The translations under genes and the position numbers were made by a program. A DNA stretch of 31,275 nucleotides from DATKCN01 sp035513175 (lineage in GTDB: Bacteria > Chloroflexota > Chloroflexia > Thermomicrobiales > CFX8), in assembly GCA_035513175.1 (NCBI GenBank), contig DATKCN010000150.1, positions 1-31,275 on the forward strand, in the 5' to 3' direction. The notes below the pieces were generated by a model. The model was given only the letters and a program-made list of their open reading frames with translations. It was not told the DNA's origin and did not search any database. Of this stretch, positions 14,186-23,757 are shown in pieces; positions within the stretch are counted from its first letter, which is position 1, and every line of letters begins with the position of its first letter.

Positions 14186-14297
14186 GTGCCGTCACCCGCT
14201 GTCATGACAGAAGCATCCCAGGCAATGATCGGAACGTCTCGTCGACGCGCGCATGCCCGGGGCCGCCGCGCCTGGCACCGGACTGCAAGACGCGACA

Positions 14298-14855
14298 TCA
14301 GGCGTCGCGTAGCTGGTCGATCGCTCGCTGGAAGATCGCCGCGCGTCCAGGGTTTGTTACGACGAAACGCACTCGTTCCAGGCTTGGCTCTCGACGCAGG
14401 TAGTCGCGCACTGCCGCTGTCATTGCGGCCGCGCACGACTCGTCGTCCAGCCCACCGACTCCTGTGCCGAGCGCTGGCAGCACGACACTTCGGATGCCGT
14501 TCGCGTTGCAAAGCTCCAGCGCCTTGCGCGTGGCGGCGTCGACAGTTTCCGGCGAGGCATAGATCTGGGTGCGGTCGGTGAATCCCATGGCGGCGGCGTG
14601 GATGATGGCGCGGGCCGGCGGCGGCATGGCGCCGGCGCTGGTGATGACCGCGTCGCCCACCTCGATTGGCCCCTGAGCAACGGCCTCGCGCTCGACAGTG
14701 TCGCCCGCGACCCGCTTGAGGGCCCCGGCAACGCCTGAGCCCATCCACAGCTCGTTATTGGCGGCGCATACGTATGCCTCGCACTGGTGGGAGGCGACAT
14801 CGGCGATGTCGCCAACAACGACCTCGATCGATGGATGCGGAGTGGTGTCTGACAT
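14298..14855 (-). CDS. Macro-domain protein (ADP-ribose binding)
   Basis: 185 residues, essentially one macro domain. It has VVVGDIADVASHQCEAYVCAANNELWMGSGVAGAL (binding loop 1, with NN and GSGVAGA), GDAVITSAGAMPPPARAIIHAAA and PALGTGVGGLDDE (phosphate loop). Macro domains bind ADP-ribose and often hydrolyse ADP-ribosyl esters or O-acetyl-ADP-ribose. The ATG at 14855 follows GCGGG at a normal distance; the frame extends one codon to a TTG at 14858. The gene is divergent from a lipoprotein gene, with a short dyad between them. No ADP-ribosyltransferase is visible nearby. Confidence 0.9.
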   Translation of the reverse strand: MSDTTPHPSIEVVVGDIADVASHQCEAYVCAANNELWMGSGVAGALKRVAGDTVEREAVAQGPIEVGDAVITSAGAMPPPARAIIHAAAMGFTDRTQIYASPETVDAATRKALELCNANGIRSVVLPALGTGVGGLDDESCAAAMTAAVRDYLRREPSLERVRFVVTNPGRAAIFQRAIDQLRDA

Positions 14856-14869
14856 CAAGAGACCCGCCG

Positions 14870-14884
14870 GTTCGTGTGACGAAC
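14870..14884. promoter_or_regulatory. Short dyad between the divergent macro-domain and lipoprotein genes
   Basis: GTTCGT and ACGAAC flank GTG, giving six-base arms at 14870-14884. A possible extended -10 (TGTGACTAT, 14887-14895) for the lipoprotein gene follows directly. It may be an operator; chance occurrence is possible. Confidence 0.3.
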
Positions 14885-14926
14885 GATGTGACTATGGCTT
14901 GATTGTGTCAGAAAGGGACACGACGA

Positions 14927-15523
14927 GTGAAGCTCCGTCCAATGATGCTCTGCGTTGCCGCCTCCCTCGTCGCGGTGATGGCAGGCTGCGGTGGCAACCA
15001 ACCTGCTGATAGTGCGACCGAAACGGCTGCGCCGAGCGTCGGCGCCGGCGGGCCGGTGTTGCGTGGTCTGTCGTCCGGCCGGCAGGTGATGGCGCCTGAC
15101 GGGAGGTACTCGCTGTTCGTGCCGGCCGACTGGATCGAGATCGACATCGGGCTCGCGGAGGTGTCGTTGCGCTCGACAGACTCGAGCGACAACACATATT
15201 CACTGAACGTGGCCCGTGAGCGGTTGGCGGGCATTCGACAGCCGCAGGTGTACGCGGAGGCGGGGAGGCGCGCGGTGTCCGGATTGTATGGAAACGTGCT
15301 GACGCTATCGATGTCGCCGGTGCAGGTCGGAGAGATCCCCGCGTACCGGTGGGTGTACACGGCGACGGTCGGCGGCAGCGACCGGCTGTACTATCAGCTG
15401 TTCCTGATTGAAGCAGGCGAGGGGTTTGTCGTGACCGGCAACGCGCCGATCACCAGCAACTACGAGCAGGCACAGGCCCTGTTCGATTCTATCGCCGGGT
15501 CTTTAAGCTTCGCGCGCGGATGA
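14927..15523 (+). CDS. Small lipoprotein of unknown function (LpqN/PsbP-like appearance)
   Basis: 198 residues. The signal peptide ends at a lipobox with the cysteine at residue 21 (AVMAGC), followed by a polar linker. The mature part starts APDGRYSLFVPADWIEIDIG, a pattern shared by LpqN/PsbP-like extracytoplasmic proteins. It contains strand-rich segments (NTYSLNVARERL, AYRWVYTATVGGSDRLYYQLFLI, GFVVTGNAPITSN) and ends in a helix plus SIAGSLSF. The GTG at 14927 has GAAAGGG nine bases upstream; a TTG at 14903 is an alternative. The 3' end lies six bases from the convergent dehydratase gene. Its role is unknown; surface attachment is well supported. Confidence 0.82.
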   Translation: MKLRPMMLCVAASLVAVMAGCGGNQPADSATETAAPSVGAGGPVLRGLSSGRQVMAPDGRYSLFVPADWIEIDIGLAEVSLRSTDSSDNTYSLNVARERLAGIRQPQVYAEAGRRAVSGLYGNVLTLSMSPVQVGEIPAYRWVYTATVGGSDRLYYQLFLIEAGEGFVVTGNAPITSNYEQAQALFDSIAGSLSFARG

Positions 15524-15529
15524 CTCGGA

Positions 15530-15844
15530 TCACTCTATGGCGTCGATGCGCCTCGCGAGGTCGAGATCGCGCCGTGAGACGCCGCCGGCCTCGTGGGTCG
15601 TGAGAAACAGAATGACGGTGCGCCAGCGGATGTCGATGTTGGGATGGTGCTGCTCTTCCTCGGACAGCGCCGCGACGGCGTTCACGAACGCGATGGCGTC
15701 CAGAAATCCGGATCGGCGGAAGCGCTTGCGCAGACCCCCGTCCTCGCGCTTCCAACCGGTCAGCGAGCGAAGCTCGCGATCGACCTCCTCGTTGCTGAGG
15801 GGCTGCGCCGGTTCAAGGGGCGCGTCGCGCACTGGATTACTCAT
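15530..15844 (-). CDS. phhB: 4a-hydroxytetrahydrobiopterin dehydratase
   Basis: 104 residues, the usual length of pterin-4a-carbinolamine dehydratase, which recycles oxidised pterin cofactor. The core EEEQHHPNIDIRWRTVILFLTTH carries the catalytic His pair, and GGVSRRDLDLARRID closes the protein as expected; LTGWKREDGGLRKRFRRSGF forms the first strand pair. The ATG at 15844 has GGGAG seven bases before it. No aromatic amino-acid hydroxylase is present in the window, so it may serve other pterin enzymes, such as in molybdopterin-related or folate metabolism; that point is open. Confidence 0.94.
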   Translation of the reverse strand: MSNPVRDAPLEPAQPLSNEEVDRELRSLTGWKREDGGLRKRFRRSGFLDAIAFVNAVAALSEEEQHHPNIDIRWRTVILFLTTHEAGGVSRRDLDLARRIDAIE

Positions 15845-15960
15845 CGTTTATCTCCCAATGTCTGTAGCGATTGAGACCCTGCCATTCGGCGCCTGGCTGG
15901 CGAACCGAGACGGCGGCTCTCGAGCCGGGCTAATGCGCCGCGCCGCTGCGGCGCCGTGGG

Positions 15961-15988
15961 ATGACGCCGCCGAGCGCAATGATAGACT
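15961..15988 (+). promoter_or_regulatory. Candidate promoter of the PBP gene
   Basis: ATGACG (15961-15966), 16-bp spacer, TAGACT (15983-15988). The geometry and hexamers match those before nuoA. It leaves a leader of about 55 bases. Confidence 0.45.
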
Positions 15989-16048
15989 TCAGCCTGACCA
16001 CGGGCACTGTACGTACACACTGCTGTCAACGGAATCGATCGCCTAGCC

Positions 16049-18817
16049 ATGCCACGCCGGTCCCGTCACATCGCCTCAATGCGGCGTTTGCGTTCCTCGC
16101 GCAGGATGCGTCGCCAGGGCGTGCCAGTGCGGACGCTGCCGACGCACCACGTGTCGCCGCGCATGCTCGCGACGGTCGACCTGCGCATGCGGCGGCAGCG
16201 GAGCGAACGGCGCTCAACGATTATCCGCGTGGCAAGCGTGTTTGCGATTTTCTTCTCGACGGTGCTGGCAGGCTTCCTGATTCTGGGCGCGACGGTAACG
16301 ATCGCCGCGTGGAACTACTTCAGCGAGGACCTGCCGTCACTCGACGCCATTGACGTGCGGCAATTCGAGACGACAAAGATCTACGATCGGAATTGGACGC
16401 TGCTCTACGAAGTTAACGATCCAAACACCGGTTGGCGCACCTACATCCCGCTCGACGAGATCACGCACGACAGCACGAACACCTATCTGGTGGAGGCGAC
16501 GATCGCGGCGGAGGACCAGACGTTCTGGACCAACTTCGGGGTGGAGCCGACCGCAATCCTGCGCGGCGCAATCATCAACCTGGCCGGAGACGGCTCGTCG
16601 GGCGGCTCGACAATCACACAGCAGCTGGTGCGACAGCTCTATCCGGAGCAGATCGGATTCGAACGGTCGTACGAGCGCAAGGTCCGCGAGGCGATTGTCG
16701 CGATGCAGTTCACCCAGGCGTACTCGAAAGACCTGATCCTGGAGATGTATCTCAATACGATCTATTACGGGAACCGCTCGTACGGCATCGACGCGGCGGC
16801 GCAGGCGTACTTCAACAAGCATCCCTGGGAGCTGACCCTGGCGGAGTCGGCGATGCTGGCCGGTCTGCCACAGGCCCCGAGCTATTACGACCCCAGAACC
16901 AACATGGAAGCCGCCAAGCTGCGCCAACGCTATGTGCTCGACCAGATGGTCAATACAGGAACGATCACGGAGGCGGAGGCGGACGCTGCGTGGGGCGAAG
17001 TGCTGATCCCCCAGTCGCGGGAGAACCGGTACAACCTCACGCCACACTGGGTGAACTTCGTCGTCAGCTATCTGGAGGAGCGCTATGGGGCGGAGCGCGT
17101 CTACCGAGGCGGCCTGTCCGTGCGCACGACGCTCGACTACGGGTTGCAGCTGGAGGCCGAGCAGGCGTTGGCCGACCACCTGGCGACGCTGGAGCCGTAT
17201 GACGCTCGCAACGGATCGCTGGTCGCGATGCTCCCGGGGACCGGTGAGATCGTGGCGATGGTGGGCTCGCGAGACTATTACGACGACCTCATTTCGGGGC
17301 AGGTGAACGTCGCGGTCGCCGAACGGCAGCCGGGGTCGGCGTTCATGCCGATCACCTATGCCGCCGCGTTCGAGAAGGGCTGGTTTCCCGGCACGGTCAT
17401 TCTCGACTACGAGACACGCTATGAAACGCCTGGCGCGCCGGAACCGGTATACGTGCCGCAAAACTCGGCCCGCATGTTCCACGGCGCGGTGACAGTGCGG
17501 CAGGCGCTCGGGTCCTCGCTCAACGTCCCAGCGGTCAAGGCGATTGACTTCGCCGGGGTCGCCAACACGATCGACGTTGCCCACCGGATCGGAATCCGGG
17601 ACGGTCTGTGGCGCGGAACGGGGGTTTACGGACTGGCGCTGACGCTCGGCGGCGGCGAGGTGTCGCCGCTGGAGCTAACGAACGCCTATGCGACATTCGC
17701 CAACAACGGCCGCTACGTGCGGCACACGCCGGTACTGGAGGTGATTGGGTCCGACCGCCAACTCCTGTTCGACTACGATCGCGAATCGGCGTTCGCGCGA
17801 GCACGTCAGGAGATGTCCGCCGAGCACGCCTACACGATCACGAACATCCTGAGCGACAACGCAGCGCGCTGGCAGACGTTCGGAGCCGGAAACTCGCTGG
17901 AGTTCCCAGAGCTTCGCCGGCCGGTGGCGGCCAAAACGGGCACCAGCGCAGACTGGCGGGACAATTGGACGGTGGGCTACACGACCAACCTCGTTGTCGG
18001 GGTCTGGGTGGGCAAGACGGACAACTCCCCGATGGTGCCAATTGATGGCATGGCGGGGGCGGCGCCGATCTTCCACGACTTCATGATGCGCGCGCAGGCC
18101 CCGGCGTTCGAACAGACGCTCGCGCAACCAGACGGCACACTGTATCCCACCGAGTTCCCTCGACCCGCCGGCATCGTTGAGATCGACCTGTGCGCGACGA
18201 CGGGGAAGCTGCCGGTGGATGGGGTTCCGGGACGCCGGGAGATTGTCGCTGAATGGGACACGCCGAACGTGCGCTGCGACCAGCTGAACAGCCGGGAGGC
18301 CGCGGAGTTGCGGGCCGCGTTGGACGATCTGTCCGTCAACGGGGACCGCTACACGACTGCAGGGCAGGCTTCGCTGCTGGCCTACTCGGCGACGGTCGGC
18401 GGGTTGGTCGGCATTCCTGACGACCCAATCGAACCAACGCCAACGCCGACACCAACGCCGACGCCGACACCAACGCCGACGCCGACGCCAACGCCGACGC
18501 CAACGCCGACGCCGACCGTAACGCCGACACCGACGGTAACGCCCACGGCCACTCCCCCGGGACCGACCGCGACCTCGCCCACGTCGGGCATGGTCCAGGT
18601 GCCGTCGCTGTTCAGCTTGAGCGAGACGGATGCCCGGGCACGGATCGCGGCGTCCGGCCTCGTGGTAGGAAGCGTGTCGTACGTCAGGCAGGATGATCTC
18701 CCGCCGGGCGTGGACATCACGGTCGTGCCGGTTGGCCACGTGCTGGTGCAGGTGCCAGCGGCCGGATCGCTGGTGCCGCCGGGGACGCTCGTCCACCTGG
18801 CCGTGCGGTCGGAGTAA
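16049..18817 (+). CDS. Class A penicillin-binding protein with PASTA domain (SxxK lysine changed to Met)
   Basis: 922 residues. A basic cytoplasmic head precedes one membrane helix (about 60-88). The GT51 glycosyltransferase follows, with ATIAAEDQTFW (catalytic E155), GGSTITQQLVRQLY and RKVREAIVAMQF. In the transpeptidase the SxN (SLN, 490-492) and KTGT (629-632) motifs are present. The SxxK box, however, reads SAFM at 430-433 (QPGSAFMPITYAAAF): the lysine needed to activate the serine is Met. After the catalytic part come a (PT)n linker (about 796-833) and one PASTA domain. It builds peptidoglycan outside the membrane. I use ATG 16049; later ATGs are possible and no strong Shine-Dalgarno is seen. 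The small membrane-protein gene follows 12 bases on. Confidence 0.93.
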   Translation: MPRRSRHIASMRRLRSSRRMRRQGVPVRTLPTHHVSPRMLATVDLRMRRQRSERRSTIIRVASVFAIFFSTVLAGFLILGATVTIAAWNYFSEDLPSLDAIDVRQFETTKIYDRNWTLLYEVNDPNTGWRTYIPLDEITHDSTNTYLVEATIAAEDQTFWTNFGVEPTAILRGAIINLAGDGSSGGSTITQQLVRQLYPEQIGFERSYERKVREAIVAMQFTQAYSKDLILEMYLNTIYYGNRSYGIDAAAQAYFNKHPWELTLAESAMLAGLPQAPSYYDPRTNMEAAKLRQRYVLDQMVNTGTITEAEADAAWGEVLIPQSRENRYNLTPHWVNFVVSYLEERYGAERVYRGGLSVRTTLDYGLQLEAEQALADHLATLEPYDARNGSLVAMLPGTGEIVAMVGSRDYYDDLISGQVNVAVAERQPGSAFMPITYAAAFEKGWFPGTVILDYETRYETPGAPEPVYVPQNSARMFHGAVTVRQALGSSLNVPAVKAIDFAGVANTIDVAHRIGIRDGLWRGTGVYGLALTLGGGEVSPLELTNAYATFANNGRYVRHTPVLEVIGSDRQLLFDYDRESAFARARQEMSAEHAYTITNILSDNAARWQTFGAGNSLEFPELRRPVAAKTGTSADWRDNWTVGYTTNLVVGVWVGKTDNSPMVPIDGMAGAAPIFHDFMMRAQAPAFEQTLAQPDGTLYPTEFPRPAGIVEIDLCATTGKLPVDGVPGRREIVAEWDTPNVRCDQLNSREAAELRAALDDLSVNGDRYTTAGQASLLAYSATVGGLVGIPDDPIEPTPTPTPTPTPTPTPTPTPTPTPTPTPTVTPTPTVTPTATPPGPTATSPTSGMVQVPSLFSLSETDARARIAASGLVVGSVSYVRQDDLPPGVDITVVPVGHVLVQVPAAGSLVPPGTLVHLAVRSE
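18433..18545 (+). repeat. Tandem hexamer array coding a (Pro-Thr)n linker
   Basis: About nineteen diverged copies of CCAACG/CCGACG/CCGACA encode alternating Pro and Thr between the transpeptidase and PASTA domain. All units keep the frame, so slippage would change linker length without breaking the protein. Confidence 0.8.
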
Positions 18818-18829
18818 CAGAGCAGCGGC

Positions 18830-19048
18830 ATGGACGACGCATCGGCGCGCCTGGCGTTCGTCGTTGTCGCTGCCTTCGCGCTCGTGTTCTTGCTGCTGAT
18901 GCGCCGGCGACTGATCGCGAACTATCCTGACGATCAGTCGCCGCAGATGCGATCCATGCTCGGGTTCATCCGGGGGATGGCGATCCTCGCGGCGATCGTG
19001 CTGGCGCTGGCATTGGCGGAGCTGGCGCGGGTTACGGTGCTGTCGTGA
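18830..19048 (+). CDS. Small membrane protein, unknown function
   Basis: 72 residues with two predicted membrane helices: about residues 8-24 (LAFVVVAAFALVFLLLM), followed by RRRL, and about 45-66 (FIRGMAILAAIVLALALAEL). The polar loop between them (NYPDDQSPQMRSML) probably lies on the cytoplasmic side because RRR borders it. The ATG at 18830 is 12 bases after the PBP stop, so the two genes are probably cotranscribed. A Shine-Dalgarno is weak (GAGCAGCGGC). I know no family for it. The hydrophobic pattern and tight spacing argue for a real gene. Confidence 0.6.
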   Translation: MDDASARLAFVVVAAFALVFLLLMRRRLIANYPDDQSPQMRSMLGFIRGMAILAAIVLALALAELARVTVLS

Positions 19049-19201
19049 GAGATGGCATATATTGGTCCGTATCGGCTCGTGATCTCGTCCGCTCGCGTGC
19101 CGGCCACGGGGATCGCACGCAATTTCCCCTGCCCGCTCAGTCCGTGGAATTTTCCTATCCAGACGCGGAAACACGGAGACAATGAGCCGCTGAAAGCGTT
19201 G

Positions 19202-19229
19202 GTGACGGCTGAAAAGATCGTGATATAGT
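19202..19229 (+). promoter_or_regulatory. Promoter of the nuo cluster
   Basis: GTGACG (19202-19207), 16-bp spacer, TATAGT (19224-19229), about 59 bases before nuoA. The rest of the gap 19049-19201 shows no gene. Confidence 0.55.
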
Positions 19230-19287
19230 ACACAGAGTCGGGAGCCGCGCTCGACGGTCGCGCGATGATGAAGGGACAGCCGGACGA

Positions 19288-19644
19288 GTGGTTGAAAACT
19301 ACGCCATCATCGGGCTGATGCTCCTCACGGCGACGGTCATGGGCTCCTCGCTCATTCTTCTGGGCAGGGTCGTCCGCCCGAACAACCCCCATCCGATGAA
19401 GGAAATGCCCTACGAGTCGGGAGTGCCCGATGTCGCGCCGCCACGCGCGCGGTACACGCCCCGCTTTTACGTCGTCGCGCTGCTGTTCGTCGTGTTCGAC
19501 ATCGAGGCCATCTTTCTGTTTCCGTGGGCGGTTGCGTTCGACGCGCTGGGTCTGTACGGGTACATTCAGATCTGCGTATTTATCGGCCTCCTGCTCGCGG
19601 GCCTGGCCTACGAGTGGAAAAAGGGAGCGCTTGAATGGGTTTGA
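19288..19644 (+). CDS. nuoA: NADH-quinone oxidoreductase subunit A
   Basis: 118 residues with three membrane helices. Family signatures are PYESGVPDVAPPRARYTPRFYVVALLFVVFDIEAIFLFPWA, in which the conserved acidic residues in VFDIEAIF mark NuoA. It is part of the membrane arm near the quinone site of complex I. The GTG start at 19288 has AAGGG about a dozen bases upstream, which is distant; no better start is seen. It overlaps nuoB by ten bases and opens the cluster behind its own promoter. Confidence 0.97.
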   Translation: MVENYAIIGLMLLTATVMGSSLILLGRVVRPNNPHPMKEMPYESGVPDVAPPRARYTPRFYVVALLFVVFDIEAIFLFPWAVAFDALGLYGYIQICVFIGLLLAGLAYEWKKGALEWV

Positions 19645-20252
19645 TCGAAGATCGATTCGAGAAAAATGTCCTCGTCTCGTCCGTTGACTACGTCTTCAAC
19701 TGGGCACGCCGCTCCAGCCTGTGGTGGTTGCAGTTCGGCCTCGCCTGCTGCGCGATCGAGATGATCTCCGCGTCGATGCCGCGCTACGACCTCAGCGAGC
19801 GGTTCGGCATGCTATACCGGGCGTCGCCGCGTCAGGCGGACCTGATGATCGTGGCCGGGACGGTGACAAAGAAGATGGCGCCGGTGGTCCGCACGCTGTA
19901 CGACCAGATGGCCGACCCCAAGTGGGTGCTGTCGATGGGCTCGTGCGCAAATGTTGGAGGACCGTTCGACACCTATGCAGTGGTGCAGGGTGTCGATCAG
20001 GTCGTTCCGGTCGATGTCTACGTGCCCGGTTGTCCACCACTCCCCGAGGGGCTGTATTACGGCATTCTGGAACTGCAAAACAAGGTGATCAAGTACGAGA
20101 CGTTCGCGCGCAAGTATGGGCAGGACGAAGCCGAGCTGGAGCGCGACCGCGACCGAATGTCCGCGCAAGCAGCCGTCGTTGGAACCGACGCGGTGATCAC
20201 CAGCCAGACGACCGGCTTTGGCGTCCCGACGGACAACAGCATTCGGCGGTAG
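19635..20252 (+). CDS. nuoB: NADH-quinone oxidoreductase subunit B
   Basis: 205 residues. NuoB holds cluster N2, which passes electrons to quinone. Its ligands are present: adjacent cysteines C38-C39 in GLACCAIEM, C104 in SMGSCANVGG and C133 in VPGCPPLPEG. The membrane-facing helix includes DLSERFGMLYRASPRQAD. The ATG at 19635 lies inside the end of nuoA, with GGGAG seven bases upstream, so the two are probably translationally coupled. The last 35 residues are a variable polar tail. nuoC follows after 69 bases. Confidence 0.98.
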   Translation: MGLIEDRFEKNVLVSSVDYVFNWARRSSLWWLQFGLACCAIEMISASMPRYDLSERFGMLYRASPRQADLMIVAGTVTKKMAPVVRTLYDQMADPKWVLSMGSCANVGGPFDTYAVVQGVDQVVPVDVYVPGCPPLPEGLYYGILELQNKVIKYETFARKYGQDEAELERDRDRMSAQAAVVGTDAVITSQTTGFGVPTDNSIRR

Positions 20253-20321
20253 TGGTCCGCCTGGGTAGGCCGAGCGCAAGTCCGCAGACGGGCTGACAGC
20301 GCTCCAGGAAGGCGCCGGTGT

Positions 20322-21158
20322 ATGGCCGAGGATCCGACACGCAAGCAGGGCGAAACTCCACCGGAAGCGATGGCGGGTCCGGCGAAATCGACATCCCCGG
20401 GCCCGAAAGATGATCCCCAGGCTCCGGCTGACAATCAGACCGCATGGGCTGACGCTTCGCCCGCCGGGCAGGTCTCCGAGGCAGCGGACCGTGACGACAC
20501 GGAAGCGCGCGCCGCGCTCGAACTGGCGGAAGCTGCACGCGTGCCGGTCGTCGAGCCCGCGCACGATCAGACGGGTCTGGCGATCATCGACCCGGGCTGG
20601 GTGCACACTGGCTACTGGGGGCCGCTCGACGACAGCCGTCACCCCGCGATCATCGCGCTGCGGCGCGCGTTCGGAGACGCTATCGAAGAGGTGACGTTTT
20701 TCCGCGACGAGGTGACGGTGCGCGTGTCCACGCCGCCGCTGGCGGACATCGTCACGTTCCTGCGGGACCATGACGCGTTGCGATACCGGCTGCTGTCAGA
20801 TCTGACGGCGGTCGACATGCTGCGCCTGCGGACCACGCCCCGATTCGACGTAGTCGTGACAGTCTATTCCATAAGCAACCGCCAGCGGCTGCGGTTGAAG
20901 ACCGGGCTGCTTGACGGACAAACGTGCCCGTCCTTGACGGGCGTCCACAGCGGGGCTGGCTGGCTCGAACGGGAAGCGTTCGATATGTTCGGGATCATCT
21001 TCGACGGACACACCGATCTGCGACGCATGCTGCTGGCGGAGGACTGGGACGAGGGACACCCGCTACGCAAGGACTACCCGATCCGGGGCTACAAGCAGTA
21101 CGTCCAGCCTGGCTTCGAGAGTCCGACGCCGCGCGTGCGTGACTACGGGAGAACATAG
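20322..21158 (+). CDS. nuoC: NADH-quinone oxidoreductase subunit C
   Basis: 278 residues, 30-kDa-subunit family. The core begins near residue 107 and includes LLSDLTAVDML and the signature EREAFDMFGIIFDGHTDLRRMLLAEDWDEGHPLRKDYPI. About 85 N-terminal residues are polar, rich in Pro, Ala, Asp and Glu, and absent from most homologues. The ATG at 20322 has AGGAAGG nine bases upstream, which supports the long form. It lies in the peripheral arm beside NuoB and NuoD and ends directly before the nuoD ATG. It is separate from nuoD, not fused as in E. coli. Confidence 0.97.
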   Translation: MAEDPTRKQGETPPEAMAGPAKSTSPGPKDDPQAPADNQTAWADASPAGQVSEAADRDDTEARAALELAEAARVPVVEPAHDQTGLAIIDPGWVHTGYWGPLDDSRHPAIIALRRAFGDAIEEVTFFRDEVTVRVSTPPLADIVTFLRDHDALRYRLLSDLTAVDMLRLRTTPRFDVVVTVYSISNRQRLRLKTGLLDGQTCPSLTGVHSGAGWLEREAFDMFGIIFDGHTDLRRMLLAEDWDEGHPLRKDYPIRGYKQYVQPGFESPTPRVRDYGRT

Positions 21159-22400
<1,242 letters not shown>

Positions 22401-22623
22401 GGCACGACCGCGTCCGGGCGCGGAATACAGTACACTCACCGCGCCTCCGAACGGGCCGGCGAAGCGCAGGACGCGGATGACTTTGCTGCTGTGACCACGG
22501 CCCGGGAGCCTGGTTGCAGCGCCTCGCGGGGGGAGCGGGGCATCGTCGATTGCCCTCGGGCAGGTGACGAGCGGCGCGTCCAGGGGTGGGCGCGCGCGGC
22601 GAATGAGGGGGGACAGCCGTCCG
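22401..22623 (+). other. Gap in the nuo cluster where nuoEFG usually lie
   Basis: No gene is seen. CCGCG (22408-22412) and CGCGG (22419-22423) make a small hairpin. Just after it TACAGT/TACACT (22426-22436) could be a -10 for a second promoter serving nuoH-N, but no good -35 is visible. Confidence 0.35.
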
Positions 22624-23757
22624 ATGGTGGCCGATCAGCCATTATGGATCACGTTTACGTTCGCGTTCATCGTCCTGAACGCGCTACTGGGCGCGATGGC
22701 CTACATGACCTGGCTCGAGCGCAAGGTCATTGCGCTGATGCAGGACCGCATCGGACCGAACCGCACCGGCCCATTCGGTCTCCTCCAGCCCATCGCCGAC
22801 GGCATCAAGCTCCTTGGCAAGGAAGACCTGGTCCCGAAGTTCGCGGACAAGCGGATCTTCGTGATCGCGCCGTTGATCTCGTTCGTGACCGCGCCGCTGG
22901 CCGCGCTGGTCATTCCGTTCGGAGAGACGGTGACGGTGTTCGGGCGAGAGGTTCGCCTGTACGTCACCGACATCAACGTCGCCGTGCTGTACATTCTGGC
23001 GGTCGGCTCGGTGGGCGTGTACGGCATCATCCTGGGTGGGTATGCGTCCGCGAACCGCTACTCGCTGCTGGGGGCGTTGCGCTCGGCGGCGCAGGTGATT
23101 TCTTACGAGATCGTGCTGGGGATGTCGCTGGTCGGGGTGTTCATCGTCTCAGGATCGTTGTCGCTGGTGACGATCATGAACAACCAGCGCCAGCCGCTGG
23201 AGCTGTTCGGCAGCGGCATCGAGATTCCCGGCTGGTACATCTTCTATCAGCCGATTGGGTTCGTCATCTTCATCGTCGCCGCCGTAGCCGAGACGAACCG
23301 GGCGCCGTTCGACCTGCCCGAGGCCGAGACGGAGCTGATCTCCGGCTTCCACACCGAGTACTCAGGCTTCCGTTTCTCGTTCTACTTCCTGGCTGAATAC
23401 ATCAGCATGATCGTCATCTCTCTCCTGGCCGCAACGCTGTTCCTGGGTGGCATCCTGGGACCGATTGCCGACGGCGTCTGGTGGCTCGTGCTGAAGGCGA
23501 TGATCTTCCTGTTCTTCTACATCTGGCTGCGGGCGACGCTGCCCCGGTTCCGATACGATCAACTGATGGGCATCGCCTGGAAGGTGCTGCTGCCGCTGGC
23601 ACTGGCGAACATCCTGTACACGGGACTGCTGCGGTTGAGGGCGAATGGTGCGATATCGATCTGGCCGTTTTTGATTGTGTCCATGGGGTTGGTGATCGTG
23701 ATCATCGCCGGGTTCCTGACGACGTCCAGTGGAAGGCGAGAAGAGCGTGTCGCCTGA
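22624..23757 (+). CDS. nuoH: NADH-quinone oxidoreductase subunit H
   Basis: 377 residues with about eight membrane helices. Signatures are TWLERKVIALMQDRIGPNRTGPFGLLQPIADGIKLLGKED and AAVAETNRAPFDLPEAETELISGFHTEYSGFRF, the conserved charged loops that connect the quinone site with the proton channels. I chose ATG 22624 (MVADQPLW); the frame is open to 22564, and an ATG at 22603 is possible. The Shine-Dalgarno GGGGGG is some way upstream. It overlaps nuoJ by 11 bases. nuoI, normally between H and J, is absent. Confidence 0.97.
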   Translation: MVADQPLWITFTFAFIVLNALLGAMAYMTWLERKVIALMQDRIGPNRTGPFGLLQPIADGIKLLGKEDLVPKFADKRIFVIAPLISFVTAPLAALVIPFGETVTVFGREVRLYVTDINVAVLYILAVGSVGVYGIILGGYASANRYSLLGALRSAAQVISYEIVLGMSLVGVFIVSGSLSLVTIMNNQRQPLELFGSGIEIPGWYIFYQPIGFVIFIVAAVAETNRAPFDLPEAETELISGFHTEYSGFRFSFYFLAEYISMIVISLLAATLFLGGILGPIADGVWWLVLKAMIFLFFYIWLRATLPRFRYDQLMGIAWKVLLPLALANILYTGLLRLRANGAISIWPFLIVSMGLVIVIIAGFLTTSSGRREERVA

